Source: Meira nashicola (Eukaryota > Basidiomycota > Exobasidiomycetes > Exobasidiales > Brachybasidiaceae). Taken from it: 64,000 nt of DNA. A program made the position numbers and the translations under genes. The stretch is taken from the NCBI GenBank assembly GCA_001600355.1, contig BCJU01000004.1, positions 62,001 through 126,000 of the forward strand, in the 5' to 3' direction. Under the pieces are notes generated by a model. The model was not told the origin of the DNA and searched no databases. It saw only the letters and a program-made list of their open reading frames with translations. Each line of letters opens with the position of its first letter. The first letter of the stretch is position 1. Shown here piece by piece: positions 21,624-31,735 of this stretch.

Positions 21624-22682
21624 ATTTATTTACCGTGAATGGAGAAGGGGTATGTATATAAAAGTCTCAGTAGGTAGTTGATGGAGGATCATCTTTACCA
21701 CGGTATCCCGTTGATAACTCATATTTATATCTTCTCTTCCAACATATCATGGCTTCTGATAGAAAACCAAAAACCCCATCCGTTTTCTGGATGCGATCCC
21801 GATGATTTAATAATATTCATACCCCGCTATGGCAAACTCAAAAAAGTCAGTTCTTATGAGTATATTTGACACGTTTATTACCTGAACCAAATTCTAGGAA
21901 CACATTATTTACTCTTAAGAAGTAATGATCCCGGATTTGGTTATGTACCTTAAAACAGACGTCAACGTGTTCCTGGTTCCTGCTTATGAACCTCACCATA
22001 AACAAATTGATTGTATGTGATAAAGTGCATGCACCCTTTCCAACTCTTTTTTTTTTTTTTTTAAAGTTTACGCATCTAGTCAAATGAAGATTTATCAAGC
22101 CACAATTCCGTTTGCAGAAAAGGAAGAGTTTAAATCTTCTAACGCGCGCGTTTAGTGCAGTAGCGCAGTGTCATTTTGCCAAACGACGGGAATCATAAAG
22201 TGACAGGTACTTTGGCTGTATATTCGGCCATCAAAAAAATTCACGGGATCAAATCTTTCTTACGCGCTGCGCAGCGCGAAGACGTGCCAATACTTTGGGT
22301 GTGAGTGAAGTTTGCATTTAGCTTCCCGATTTTTATAATACGGTAGTAACCTTAATATAACATCGGGAAGGAATAATGAATAGTATATCCACGGATGTTA
22401 TCAAAAGGTTGTGAGGCCTAGACAAAACAAGGCCATTTTAAGAGAGAAAGTATAATCGGTCCGAGGTATAGGCCGAGTAAAGGAAGTGCTTGAAGTTCAT
22501 GAATACTGATCAATCATGACAATTGATCGCCGCTGTACATACACGTTGTCTCACCTGCGCCCACCTTTTGACGTGTATTAAACGTGCTGCGCCGACGGCT
22601 TCAGCAAAAAAGAGTAAAACGCGTATTGCTTGTTCTCTTTATAAACACTCACACATACCCTGTTCTGGGTTTAAGCATAGAC
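21624..22682. other. Large divergent intergenic region
   Basis: 1.06 kb between the GH128 gene (minus) and the unknown two-exon gene (plus). It includes a ~16-base poly-T run near 22045-22060 and a perfect 16-bp GC-rich palindrome at 22263-22278. No convincing gene. Confidence 0.5.
22263..22278. repeat. Perfect 16-bp CpG-rich palindrome
   Basis: CGCGCTGCGCAGCGCG is identical to its reverse complement and stands out in AT-rich intergenic DNA. It could be a protein-binding site or a cruciform; function unknown. Confidence 0.6.
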
Positions 22683-23180
22683 ATGAATAAGGCCGTGCTA
22701 CCTTTGATATTATGTGGGAAACACGCAAATATCAGTAAAGCGGCAAGTGAAGCTTTAAAACCACAATTTCATGGTGAGTGATAGATCTTCGTTTGGTGGT
22801 GTGTGTGTGCTTAAAAATTAACCCCATTTTCAAAAGTTATACATACATGTCTTTCAGTAGAATCAGCAAAAGAAGAAATTCCACATCTACTATACAATTC
22901 AAGCAAATCTAGTGAACGAATTGCTGGAGTTGTTCTAGGAGGAGGATTTGATAAAGAGAGTTTCGAACAAATTCGTAAATCTGTCAAAACATATAAAAGC
23001 AATCTTTTTACTACTTGGCTAAGGAATGATTTAAAGATAAAATATCATAATAATCCATTCTTACCTGGAAAAGAAGAACTTTACGGTCAAGAGGTTGGTC
23101 AAAGAGCTAAAAAGAAACTTTTATCTTTATTAGAAGAAGGAAAGCTTCAATCACCTAAAGATGAAGTGTATCTCTTTTGA
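22683..23180 (+). CDS. Unknown small protein, two exons
   Basis: 137 residues from exons 22683-22773 and 22858-23180; the intron starts GTGAGT and ends TTTCAG, and the joined frame runs to a TGA without interruption. The N-terminus reads MNKAVLPLILCGKHANISKA, followed by a middle with GGGFDKESFEQIRKS and a charged, lysine-rich C-terminal half (GQRAKKKLLSLLEEGK). There is no signal peptide or membrane helix. The start resembles the beginning of a Rossmann-like protein (LILCGK), but I do not recognise the family. Both the codon use and the clean splice suggest a real gene rather than chance. It stands upstream of the LURP-one-like pair with no evident link. Confidence 0.7.
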
Positions 23181-23436
23181 TTAGATAAATTAAACACACG
23201 TCGGATTCCCTTTGCTGTGAAAATCTTGGCAGCAGCCACACAGCATTAGTAGTAGGGCTGTGTCATTACCTGTGCAGCGCAATGCCTTTCCTAGTGTAAT
23301 CTAACTTTTTAGCGTGCTTTTTACCTGATGATATCATAACGGGCACAATACAGATTGAAGTGATGGTGTATAAAAAAAGGTTGATTGTATAATTTCTCAT
23401 TTTATTATTAGTCTAAATCATCACCATCACCAAAAA

Positions 23437-24196
23437 ATGGGTCTATTATCAGGAACTTCAACCAAAACAACTCACATTCTATTACCTCCAGCACCTCATC
23501 CGATTGGTGTGAATAAATTGTATACACAACATACCACTGAACTTGCTTTACGAGTTCGTGAACATAAAACTGGATTATCAGGAGATGACTTTACAGTAAA
23601 AGATGCCTTAAATGGATAAAAGGTCTTTGAAATTATTGGAAAAGTGATGAGTTGGCCAGGTAAGAAGGACCTTAAAGATGCTAAAGGGTTACATTTATTC
23701 ACAATTCGTAGAGAACGTATACCAATGAGTAAAATATATATAGGAGATGATGCAAAAACAGGTCGAGAAATCTTTAGAGTTGAATCTTCATTATTCACGA
23801 TGGGTGCTAAACTTAAAATAACATTTAAAAATACTGCAGGCAGTGGAGAGAAACTCACACTATCACTTCGAGGAGATTTGGTGAGTAAAGAAGTGGATAT
23901 ATATATAGAATCTTTAAATTAATTGCATCCTTTTCTATCTATAGTTTGATCGTAAACAGACATCACTTTAGAATCAGGACAAAAAGTTGCTCGTATAAGT
24001 CGTGACTTTATAAATCCCGGTCAAGCTTTTTGTGAGTGTGTACATGTTTATAAATGCAAAGTGACAACAAGATTGACCCTATTTTTGAATTTCACCAGTC
24101 GGTAAACAAACCTACATTTTAACAATTGCGCCTAACGTTGATGCTTCTTTATTTTTGGCTATTTGCATTTGTTTGGATGAAGCTGAAAATGATTAA
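23437..24196 (+). pseudogene. LURP-one/Tubby-like protein, inactivated copy
   Basis: Collinear with the intact neighbour at 24484-25245 (same three-exon plan, similar sequence throughout), but with two lesions. A TAA at 23617-23619 replaces the codon that is CAG in the neighbour (after DALNG). At the start of exon 2, about 23963-23968, one base is missing relative to the neighbour (AAACAGA versus AAAGCAGA), which shifts the frame into a stop. The rest still reads as a LOR domain, including GDDAKTGREIFRVESS and the terminal LAICICLDEAEND. Even reading through the first stop would not yield a complete protein, so I call it a recent pseudogene. Its 5' flank also resembles that of the neighbour, indicating duplication of the whole transcription unit. 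Confidence 0.85.
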
Positions 24197-24483
24197 TTTT
24201 AATTTTTCATTTTATTCAACAACTATACCTGTTTACTTTTCGAATGTAGTCTTTGTATGCATGTAACATCTTTAGCTTGACATCCGGTGCAGGATAAATG
24301 TGCATAAGCGTTGCCAAGTGCAGCAGCGCCTTTCTTTTGTGTTTGTACCTTTTTAGCGTGCTTTACCTGCACAGAGGCGTTGCAATGATATCATTACGGA
24401 CAGAATGCAGAATGCAGTGCTAGGATAAAAAAGATTAATTGTATTCTCCGCTTTATTCTTTTCAACCATCACCATCACAAAAC

Positions 24484-25245
24484 ATGGGTCTATTCTCAGG
24501 AATTTCGAATAAAATAGCTTATGGTCCATTACCTCCTGCACCTCATCCGGTAGGAGTGAATGGATTTTATACACAACATACAAACGAACTCGCATTACGA
24601 ATCCGTGAACGTAAAGTTGCATTTTCAGGAGATGATTTTGCAGTAAAAGATGCTGCGAATGGACAGACAATCTTTAAAGTAAACGGAAAAGTCATGAGCC
24701 TTTCAGGTAAAAAAGACGTAAAAGATGCTCAAGGAGTAGATTTATTCACAATTCGTAAAAAACATTTAGCAATTCGTAAAACATATAAAGGAGATGATGC
24801 AAAAACAGGACAAGAAATTTTTAAAGTTGAAAGTTCAGTGTTTACTATGGGCACGAAACTTAAAATCACATTCAAAAATACTGCTGGTCGTGGAGAAGAT
24901 CTTACGTTAACACTTCGAGGAGATTTGGTGAGTAAAGAAGTGAATGTATGCGGTACCTTTAACTAATAACTTCCTCTCCCTATAGTTTGATCGTAAAGCA
25001 GAGATCACTTTGGAATCAGGACAACCAATTGCCCGTATCAGTCGTGAATTCGCAAACGCTGGTCAAATTTTCTGTGAGTGTTTGTGATCATAAAATGAGA
25101 GTTGATGACAACAAGCTGACACAAATGATGAATTTTACCAGTCGATAAACAAACATATGTTTTGACAGTTGCACCTGGCGTTGATGCTTCTTTGTTGTTG
25201 GCTATTTGTGTCTGTTTGGATGAAGCTGCAAATGATCAAAGTTGA
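24484..25245 (+). CDS. LURP-one-related (LOR/Tubby-like) protein, three exons
   Basis: 211 residues from exons 24484-24927, 24986-25073 and 25142-25245; both introns (58 and 68 bp) start GTGAGT and end AG. The protein is a single LOR domain, the Tubby-C-like barrel with central helix found in plants and fungi: an N-terminal PPAPHPVGVN segment, repeating beta-hairpins (LALRIRERK, FAVKDAANGQTIFKVNG, DAQGVDLFTIRKK) and the hydrophobic terminal helix DASLLLAICVCLDE. Members may bind membranes or phosphoinositides; no biochemical role is established for fungal ones. An upstream in-frame ATG (24439) adds only leader-like sequence; the chosen ATG matches the pseudogene's start. It is the working member of a tandem pair. 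Confidence 0.88.
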
Positions 25246-25459
25246 TTTTGATTTTGTATTTCCCTCTTGTTCAATGAGGATACCTGCTGTTTACTATTGA
25301 GGAAGTGGTGGTTGTCATCGAATGAATGCATGACACAGCTTTAGCTTGATATTGGTGCACAGCCTGCGCGCACGCACGGACGTTTGTCTTTATTTAGGCT
25401 TAGCCACTTTTTTTTCCCTTTCTGTTCTCCACATCCAACTCCAATCATACACAAACAAG

Positions 25460-26287
25460 ATGTCGAAAAAGTATGAAAATATCGTATGTTTAGGAAGTTC
25501 ATTCGCAGCAGGACCAGGAATACCACCAATAATTGATGGAAATGCGAGTAGATCAAGCGAAAATTATGCACATCAAGTTGCCAAAAAGCTAAATGCTCGT
25601 TTAACAGATTTAAGCGTTTCAGGAGCAACATTGGAAAATATAATATCAGAACCACAAACTGTAAATCCAACAAAGACATTCCCACCACAAATTGAAGGAG
25701 TTCCGATCGATGCAGATTTAGTGTTTGTTACAGCAGGTGGAAATGATATGTCGTATATAGGAAATATGATCAAACAAGCAATTCAATCAACTTGGATCGG
25801 ATGGTTTTTGTTTTTAATCTTATCATTATTCCCCATACCTAAACCTGTAGAAATTTCTCAAGAGCAACTTGTACAAAGGCTAGGAAACGTTTTAGATGCA
25901 ATTCATCAACGTGCACCGAAAGCAAGAGTTTTGTTGGTGGAATACCTCGCTCTACTAGGAGAAGAAGATGATGAAAATTGTCGATCGGCATCGAAAGAGA
26001 TAGGGTTCACACCCGAACAAGAAGGAGAACATAGACAGAAAGCAGAAAGATTAGTAGATGCATATGCACAAGCAGCAAAGTCACGTTCGATATGGTGTCA
26101 AGTTGTGCCTATCCATAAAGAAAGTCAAAAGGAACATCCAATCGGTAGCGCACAACCTTGGGTGACCGGATTTAGATTATACGATGTGGCTGTTTTAAGA
26201 AAAGTACCTTTTCATCCTACTTTGGCCGGAATGACTGCCACTGCTGAACGTATATTGCAATACCTTGATAGTACACCGTCTGTATAA
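25460..26287 (+). CDS. SGNH/GDSL-type hydrolase
   Basis: 275 residues starting at ATG 25460. Block I reads CLGSSFAAGPG with the likely nucleophile Ser14 (GSS in place of GDS), block III reads FVTAGGNDMSYIG with the oxyanion-hole Asn, and block V reads PFHPTLAGM with the catalytic His; together these define an SGNH lipase/esterase fold. No signal peptide, so the enzyme is probably intracellular; a hydrophobic stretch (IGWFLFLILSLFPIP) in the middle may be a membrane-contacting loop. Likely an esterase or deacylase; the substrate is unknown. The frame continues upstream to 25346, but the added residues have no family resemblance, while the chosen ATG sits just before the conserved start of the fold. 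Confidence 0.88.
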   Translation: MSKKYENIVCLGSSFAAGPGIPPIIDGNASRSSENYAHQVAKKLNARLTDLSVSGATLENIISEPQTVNPTKTFPPQIEGVPIDADLVFVTAGGNDMSYIGNMIKQAIQSTWIGWFLFLILSLFPIPKPVEISQEQLVQRLGNVLDAIHQRAPKARVLLVEYLALLGEEDDENCRSASKEIGFTPEQEGEHRQKAERLVDAYAQAAKSRSIWCQVVPIHKESQKEHPIGSAQPWVTGFRLYDVAVLRKVPFHPTLAGMTATAERILQYLDSTPSV

Positions 26288-26559
26288 AAACTTGTTTGCT
26301 GCATGTATGCATGCTCCTTTTGCAATGATAAGCATTTCATAGAGTTGTTCAAGCTTTGAGTGCGCGGTTGACGCGCTTCCATTTGATTGATTTAAGTTTT
26401 AATCAGTTTAGCTTGTGTACCTGAGTGAATTCAAACAGAGTGAATTTATGCCGCTGTTTGCTTCCCCGCACTTTAGTTGAATTTAGTTGAATTGTTGCTT
26501 ATCAGTTTGACGCATTCTTTTCTCTAAACTACCACCTCCATCAACCTTTCAAAGCAATC

Positions 26560-27012
26560 ATGTCTGTCACAATTAGAAGAGTAAAAAAAGAAGATGAAGA
26601 AGTATGGACGAATTTATGGGAACAATACAACGTATTTTACAAACGCACAATTCCAAAAGAAGTTACCAAAAAGACATTTGAAAGATTATGTGATGAAAAT
26701 GTACGCATGTACGGAGCTGTTGCTGTGAATAATGATGACAAAGCAATTATTGGATTTGTAACTTGGTATCCACATGCAAATACTTCAAGTATTGAAGAAG
26801 TTGTTTATTTGAATGATTTATTCGTTGATCCTTCAATACGCAATAAAGGCGCAGGTCGTGCTTTAATTGAACATGTTTCTGAACATGCAAAAACTATACC
26901 TGCTCATCATGTTTATTGGCTTACACAACATTTCAATCATCGAGCTCAACTACTTTACACAAAAGTTGCAAACAAATCCGATTATGTGCATTACGTGAAA
27001 TCGTTGGAATGA
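26560..27012 (+). CDS. GNAT-family N-acetyltransferase
   Basis: 150 residues, the size of a single GNAT domain. It has the beta4/alpha3 acetyl-CoA-binding signature: the strand VVYLNDLFVDPSIRNKGAGRALIEHV contains the pyrophosphate loop R/QxxGxG/A as RNKGAGR. The N-terminal part (VTIRRVKKEDEEVWTNLWEQY) and the C-terminal YWLTQHFNHRAQLLYTKVA, which ends in the typical Tyr-containing helix, complete the fold. It transfers an acetyl group to an amine, but the acceptor cannot be predicted. Single exon, preceded by a pyrimidine-rich leader. Confidence 0.92.
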   Translation: MSVTIRRVKKEDEEVWTNLWEQYNVFYKRTIPKEVTKKTFERLCDENVRMYGAVAVNNDDKAIIGFVTWYPHANTSSIEEVVYLNDLFVDPSIRNKGAGRALIEHVSEHAKTIPAHHVYWLTQHFNHRAQLLYTKVANKSDYVHYVKSLE

Positions 27013-27105
27013 AAGGTTGATGGGGGGCGTTACTATGGTCAATTTGCATGTGCGGATGCGGCTTATCAGTATCGTTTGTTGAGTGTGGACTGTGGTTGTG
27101 TCGTT

Positions 27106-27113
27106 TATAAATA
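27106..27113 (+). promoter_or_regulatory. TATA-like box
   Basis: TATAAATA located 79 bp before the ATG of the small secreted protein at 27193. Confidence 0.4.
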
Positions 27114-27192
27114 TTGTATCGATTTGAATGGATTTAATTTTGAAAAGTCAAAGACGAATTAAACTTTTCTTTTTGATTCATCTAACTCGAAA

Positions 27193-27621
27193 ATGCCTTT
27201 AAGAAGAAGAGAAGGATTCATTGTGATCTTTTTACTTTTTGTCTTCTTTTGGACAGAATGTTCTGCTTGTGAGTCACGCAAAATGATTATTCATTGCGAA
27301 CTATCTTCTGAAACATGAATTACACTTATAGCCCACTTTAAACGCCGTGCGGAAGAAGCAAAACAAGAAGTTTATGATCGAATGATACATCATGCTATGC
27401 TTCGTTCTACAAGAGGAATGAGTAGTACATCAAGTGACCAGAGTTTAATTAGAAGTCAGATGCGTCATGAAGCATCTGTACTTGAAAAAGAAGCGAGAAA
27501 TCTTGGTCGTAATCACTTACATCATGAACCATTACTTAGAGCTGCAAGAGACCTTCGTGATCCATCTAAATTTGGAAGCTTTATGGTCCTTAATCATCAT
27601 GCTGCTAATCAAAGACATTAA
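27193..27621 (+). CDS. Small secreted basic protein, two exons
   Basis: 121 residues from exons 27193-27268 and 27332-27621; the intron starts GTGAGT and ends TATAG. The N-terminus (positively charged MPLRRRE, then a long hydrophobic core ending in CSA) is a clear signal peptide, or a signal anchor. The mature part is hydrophilic, rich in Arg, His and Glu and probably helical, with a dibasic KRR just after the signal. It has no cysteines after the signal and no recognised domain. Candidates: small secreted effector-like protein or peptide precursor. It converges with the A-T-R gene, the two stop codons being only 20 bp apart, so the 3' ends of the transcripts probably overlap. Confidence 0.7.
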
Positions 27622-27641
27622 ATTCAGAAATATAATATTTA

Positions 27642-30600
27642 TCAAGCTCGAATTAGGAACCCACTTTGATGCCAAGCAGAAATCATTTTGGTCAAATTAT
27701 CTTGTGAAAGTGCTCCTGTATGTTTCAAGATTTGCGGTTTAGAAGAAAGAAGGTTGCTGGTATAGCTTGTGTCGAACTTTGGTATTCCTCCTTGATTGCC
27801 ATTACTCCAAGAAGAATAATAATCTATCAATTTGATCGCTGGATTTGACTTTGGATCTTGATCTTTGGCGGTGCGTAACTCTTCCACCCACTTCTCAAGA
27901 GGTACTTCTCTCACTTGGGGATATGCATCACGAACGGCAAGAAGGATATCTTTCCACTTTGTGGTTTCATTGCTTGTGATATGCACAACTGCATTCTTAT
28001 CTTGCCTTTGCATTGCTACTTCAACAATCATATTTGCTGCAACATCAACTGGCAACCAGTACAATTGATGATTCGATAAATCCGGCAGACTTCCAATCGT
28101 TTGAGCTGTCTTGATCAAGAGAGGATAAGCTTCTTTCTCGTTCCAAATCCCATTCTCTACATCACCTGACAATTGTCCGATTCGAACGATCTTCATGTTC
28201 AGGTCTGCAATCTTTGATGTTGCAGCATCAAATAAGGACTCGGCTATCCACTTTGAACGACCATATCCGTTTGGAACCGCATATTTGGGATCAGTGGAAA
28301 TCTCTTCCAATACAGCATTATCTTCTCTACTGGAAGGATGCAGAGCAGCAGCAGCGATTGAAGAACAGAATATCAGTTGAGGAGGTTGCGCTAGAGTTGA
28401 CTTGGATGCTAAATTGATGATGTTCACGCATCCTTGCAAGGAAGAGTCAAATGCAGTGATGCCCATACTAAAATTAACTGGCCAAGCTGCATGAATGACG
28501 GAAGTGACTGATTGCAAAACGGTTGAATACATTTCAGGTTCAAGTCCTAGATGAGTTTCCGCAAAATCCGAACTCAAACAGATTATCCGGCATGAGTTTG
28601 CCGATTTCTTGATAGCAGCCAATCCTCTTTCAGCCAGTGATTCATTCACTCGATCTTGCGCTTCTCGATTCGTTTTTGCACGACATAAACAAATCACTGT
28701 TTCAACTTCTTGTCTTTGCGCGAGAATGGAGAGCAAGTGAGCTCCAAGAGCACCCGTTGCACCAGTCAGAAGGACTGTCTCCTTCCCTTTTCTCGGCTGA
28801 TCTAGTGTCGAAGCTGAGCGTGTTTTAATTCGTTCGCTGTATTCCCTCAACAATTGCTTCACAGTGTCCAGAGATTGTGATCTTTCATCATGCCCATTTT
28901 CTTGATTACCAGAAGAAAGAAGAAGAAGATATTCTGCCAAAGATCGAATTGTTGGATAATGGAATGCTGCTGTTTCTTTCGCTTCTACGCCCTGAGGGAA
29001 TTCAATGCGACTACGAATCAAGCTACCAATCTTCATTACAGCTATCGAATCCAGTCCTTTATCGAACAAATTATCGTCGTCTTTCATGGAGCCAAGATGA
29101 CTAATTTGATCTTTCATGACCTCACATACGATTGTGTGTACGATCAAAAGTGCTTGAGCAGGAGTTGAAATTTTGACTTGGTCTATCATTTCCTCCGTGG
29201 AACCGCTTTCGACGTTGTCGTATTTTGCTTTGATTAAATGTTCGAACTTTTTGTTTGTCTTTCCACGAATCACCGAGCTTTTATCCGTCATTACAAATGT
29301 TTCACTGGAAGGTACGATGATGACCATTTCTTTTTCTAATCGAGACCAAGTAGGAGCACGTCTATTTGCAAAATCGATTGCATTCCACAAATGTTCAATT
29401 GTCAGCTCATCATTTTTTGGGATGATCAAACAACCAGTTTGCATTTTACCAGCACCAAAAACGAGAGCATCTTTTATCAAAGGTGAAAAACGTAAATCCG
29501 TTTCAATTGTTAAAGGATTGGTCTTCTTACCATGAACGTGAACGAGGGAGTCATCTTTCCTTGAAAGGAATTGAAAAGCATTTGGCATCGTAGGATGCTT
29601 TTCAAACAAATCACTAGTAGCATATGCTCCATCAGGTCGATTCACAGCCGAAAGTGGTGGCCACCCTTTTTCGATTATCAACTCAAACACACCATCCTCT
29701 TCTTCCTCCCACCTTGCAAAATCGGCAAAATTTCCTCTCGGTCGCATAACGTCCCATCCTTTGTCCGTTTTGTAATCACGAAAAGAAGACATACAAAAAC
29801 CAGTTTCTGTTGCACCATAAAAAGTTGCAAGATTCACTCCCGCTTCTACCAATTGATCTCCTAAAGGTTTTGGACAAGCTGATCCCGCAAATCCGACAAA
29901 TTCAAACTTGGAGAGTAAATTTAAACCTTTTGGAACTTCAGAGAGTAATTTTAACGTCAATGGAACACAAAATACTTGCGTTGCCTTTCCTTCGATCGAA
30001 TATTCAAGCAATCTAACCAAATTAGGCGAGGTATATGATAATCTTGAAGACATAAAGAATGTTTTTCTCAAATTTATAAAGGGAAAGAAAAATCCTTGAA
30101 TGCCAGAAAAATGAGAAAAAGGGTATACTTCCACACCACCCATGTCTACTCCAAACATATTCCTACACCATGCTTTGTGAGACATTGGCAAGGGTTTTGG
30201 TAGATTAGTCGATCCACTAGAGTGTAAGATGGTACAGAAATCTTCACTTTCTTCTTCGTAGGTGAGTTGAGTTCGAATTATTTGTGGTGCTGTTTGGCCT
30301 TTTATATCTTTGATCATTATCCATAAAGCGGTATTAATGTTGACTTTTTCTTCTTTATAATAGGTATGTTTTAATCGATCAACTAAATCTTTGCTATCAT
30401 GCTGATATACAATATCTTGACAAGCCATCTTTCTGATCAAATGAATCATTCCTTCTACCGAATTGTTTGGTGACAGAATCAATGCACCATGTCCTAAACG
30501 GAAAAGGGCATATAAATTCGCAAAAGAATCCAAATCAGTTCTTGCAATTAGTCCCACAATCCGTAGAGGTTCACCAACCTTACGGGGTGGGAAATGTTTT

Positions 30601-30812
30601 GATAATAAATATGTTGTAAAATCAACAAGTTGACTAAATTGTGAAAATGTTGTTGTTTCGAATTCCATTTCACCTTGTTGTTCTTTTCCTTCTGCTGGAA
30701 CGGCAAATGTGGTAAGTTCGTCATCTGGATTTTCTCTGAAACGATAATCAAGCATCTCATTGATACTGATAAATGGTCGCTCGAGCGAAAGATCTCCTTT
30801 TTTCACTCTCAT
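27642..30812 (-). CDS. A-T-R enzyme (NRPS-like carboxylate reductase), copy 1
   Basis: 1,056 residues with three domains. Adenylation (about 15-540): P-loop HSSGSTNLPKP near 197, core YGATETG near 345, and YATSDLFEKHP in place of the usual TGD motif. Carrier/PP-binding (about 555-640): GLDSIAVMKIG, with the phosphopantetheinyl Ser near 590. Thioester reductase, NAD-binding_4 type (about 680-1056): LLTGATGALGAHLL near 681 and the catalytic YGRSK near 850. Such enzymes activate a carboxylic acid with ATP, load it on the carrier and release it as an aldehyde (or alcohol) with NAD(P)H; aminoadipate reductase-like and fungal aryl-acid reductases work this way. Substrate unknown. Single exon, divergent to the ALDH. 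Its reductase half is nearly identical in DNA to the inverted copy at 38110-41283. Confidence 0.95.
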   Translation of the reverse strand: MRVKKGDLSLERPFISINEMLDYRFRENPDDELTTFAVPAEGKEQQGEMEFETTTFSQFSQLVDFTTYLLSKHFPPRKVGEPLRIVGLIARTDLDSFANLYALFRLGHGALILSPNNSVEGMIHLIRKMACQDIVYQHDSKDLVDRLKHTYYKEEKVNINTALWIMIKDIKGQTAPQIIRTQLTYEEESEDFCTILHSSGSTNLPKPLPMSHKAWCRNMFGVDMGGVEVYPFSHFSGIQGFFFPFINLRKTFFMSSRLSYTSPNLVRLLEYSIEGKATQVFCVPLTLKLLSEVPKGLNLLSKFEFVGFAGSACPKPLGDQLVEAGVNLATFYGATETGFCMSSFRDYKTDKGWDVMRPRGNFADFARWEEEEDGVFELIIEKGWPPLSAVNRPDGAYATSDLFEKHPTMPNAFQFLSRKDDSLVHVHGKKTNPLTIETDLRFSPLIKDALVFGAGKMQTGCLIIPKNDELTIEHLWNAIDFANRRAPTWSRLEKEMVIIVPSSETFVMTDKSSVIRGKTNKKFEHLIKAKYDNVESGSTEEMIDQVKISTPAQALLIVHTIVCEVMKDQISHLGSMKDDDNLFDKGLDSIAVMKIGSLIRSRIEFPQGVEAKETAAFHYPTIRSLAEYLLLLSSGNQENGHDERSQSLDTVKQLLREYSERIKTRSASTLDQPRKGKETVLLTGATGALGAHLLSILAQRQEVETVICLCRAKTNREAQDRVNESLAERGLAAIKKSANSCRIICLSSDFAETHLGLEPEMYSTVLQSVTSVIHAAWPVNFSMGITAFDSSLQGCVNIINLASKSTLAQPPQLIFCSSIAAAALHPSSREDNAVLEEISTDPKYAVPNGYGRSKWIAESLFDAATSKIADLNMKIVRIGQLSGDVENGIWNEKEAYPLLIKTAQTIGSLPDLSNHQLYWLPVDVAANMIVEVAMQRQDKNAVVHITSNETTKWKDILLAVRDAYPQVREVPLEKWVEELRTAKDQDPKSNPAIKLIDYYSSWSNGNQGGIPKFDTSYTSNLLSSKPQILKHTGALSQDNLTKMISAWHQSGFLIRA
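27670..28988 (-). repeat. Inverted repeat, left arm (reductase half)
   Basis: This 1,319-bp segment matches 39937-41255 in inverted orientation with no length difference and no mismatch that I could find. The encoded proteins are identical and the overlapping reading frames on the opposite strand are also the same in both copies, which requires synonymous sites to be identical. Outside the tract the genes diverge abruptly on both sides. Confidence 0.9.
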
Positions 30813-30930
30813 TATGTGTTTTGTTGTGTTTTCTTTGGAAAGATGAAGAAGGAGAAATGAATACCTTGCTAAAGAAAAAAGTATCTCTTGTTTAAATAGT
30901 TTAAATTCATTCGTACCGCAAACTGCTAAA

Positions 30931-30987
30931 ACGGGCTAAATTCAATTAAAGGTAAAGTGGAGTTTTAGCGTATACTTTCAGCGCTAA
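30931..30987 (-). promoter_or_regulatory. Three-element promoter module, A-T-R copy 1
   Basis: Read on the minus strand: TTAGCGCT (30987-30980), 9 bp, CGCTAAA (30970-30964), 20 bp, GAATTTAGCCCGT (30943-30931), ending 118 bp before the ATG. The same elements in the same order, spaced 9 and 18 bp apart and 110 bp from the ATG, precede copy 2. Conservation between otherwise diverged leaders suggests binding sites. Confidence 0.6.
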
Positions 30988-31626
30988 TCAATTAGTCTAA
31001 ATTTAGATTGATCACTTTTTATGAAGCATACGAACACTATTTATTAAGTAATAGCCCGTAGAAGCATCGGTCTTCGGCATAAGATCTATATCCGCCGGAG
31101 AGAAACAAAGGGGGGTCAGAACTCTGATTTCACTAAAGTGTTTTGCATATTTCGGGCCTTTCGGACATCGAGCGAGGGGAGATATTTTTGACTGTAATAG
31201 AATTGACCACATTGTCGTCAGGAAGAAGTTAATATACAATGATTCAATAAACTTATTTAAAAGAAAGAAGACAATAGACTAATATGGAGAGCAGTGTGCC
31301 GCGCTATAGCCGTTAATCATGCTGCTTCCGCTAAGCGTTAAATTTAAATATATTCTAACTGTCTTGTAAAAGTGATTCTGTATATTTCATCTTTTTCTGG
31401 GGCTTAGAAGGAAGTAGGTCGTTTGTATAGCTGAATTGATTAGCAAAATGGGAAAATAAGAAGAGTGTAAAGTGGTGCGGGGGGCGCTTTCTGCTTTTCA
31501 AGGTTCTCGGTATAATATTCCGATCCGACATGTGTACGTAAACGCGACGACAAATCGGAAAAGCCTAAAGAAATCTAGGGCGATGTACCCCACAAATATA
31601 CGCGAATCTTTAGCGTACCAGCCGGA

Positions 31627-31632
31627 TATAAA
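31627..31632 (+). promoter_or_regulatory. TATA-like box of ALDH gene
   Basis: TATAAA, 103 bp before the chosen ALDH start at 31736. Its presence inside the upstream extension of the ORF supports treating that extension as leader. Confidence 0.45.
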
Positions 31633-31735
31633 GGCGTTAAAAAAAGTGTTGGTTCATTCCACTTTTGCATCAATGCTAAAAAGTTTGACTCTTTACCAAC
31701 AACAACTCTCATTCGAAAGCGGCATTACTTTCAAT

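Larger units (their letters stand above)
30813..31735. other. Divergent promoter region, A-T-R copy 1 / ALDH
   Basis: 923 bp separating two divergent genes. It holds the A-T-R promoter elements described at 30931-30987, a CGCTAAGCG site at 31329-31337, a TTTAGCG site at 31609-31615 and a TATA-like box for the ALDH. No ORF is convincing. Confidence 0.6.

Noticed and set aside
27642..30812. Full non-ribosomal peptide synthetase
   Set aside because: No condensation domain is present; the domain order is adenylation-carrier-reductase only, as in single-module acid reductases.
31472..31735. N-terminal extension of the ALDH
   Set aside because: It covers a TATA-like box and a TTTAGCG site; the ALDH fold begins after ATG 31736 at normal length.
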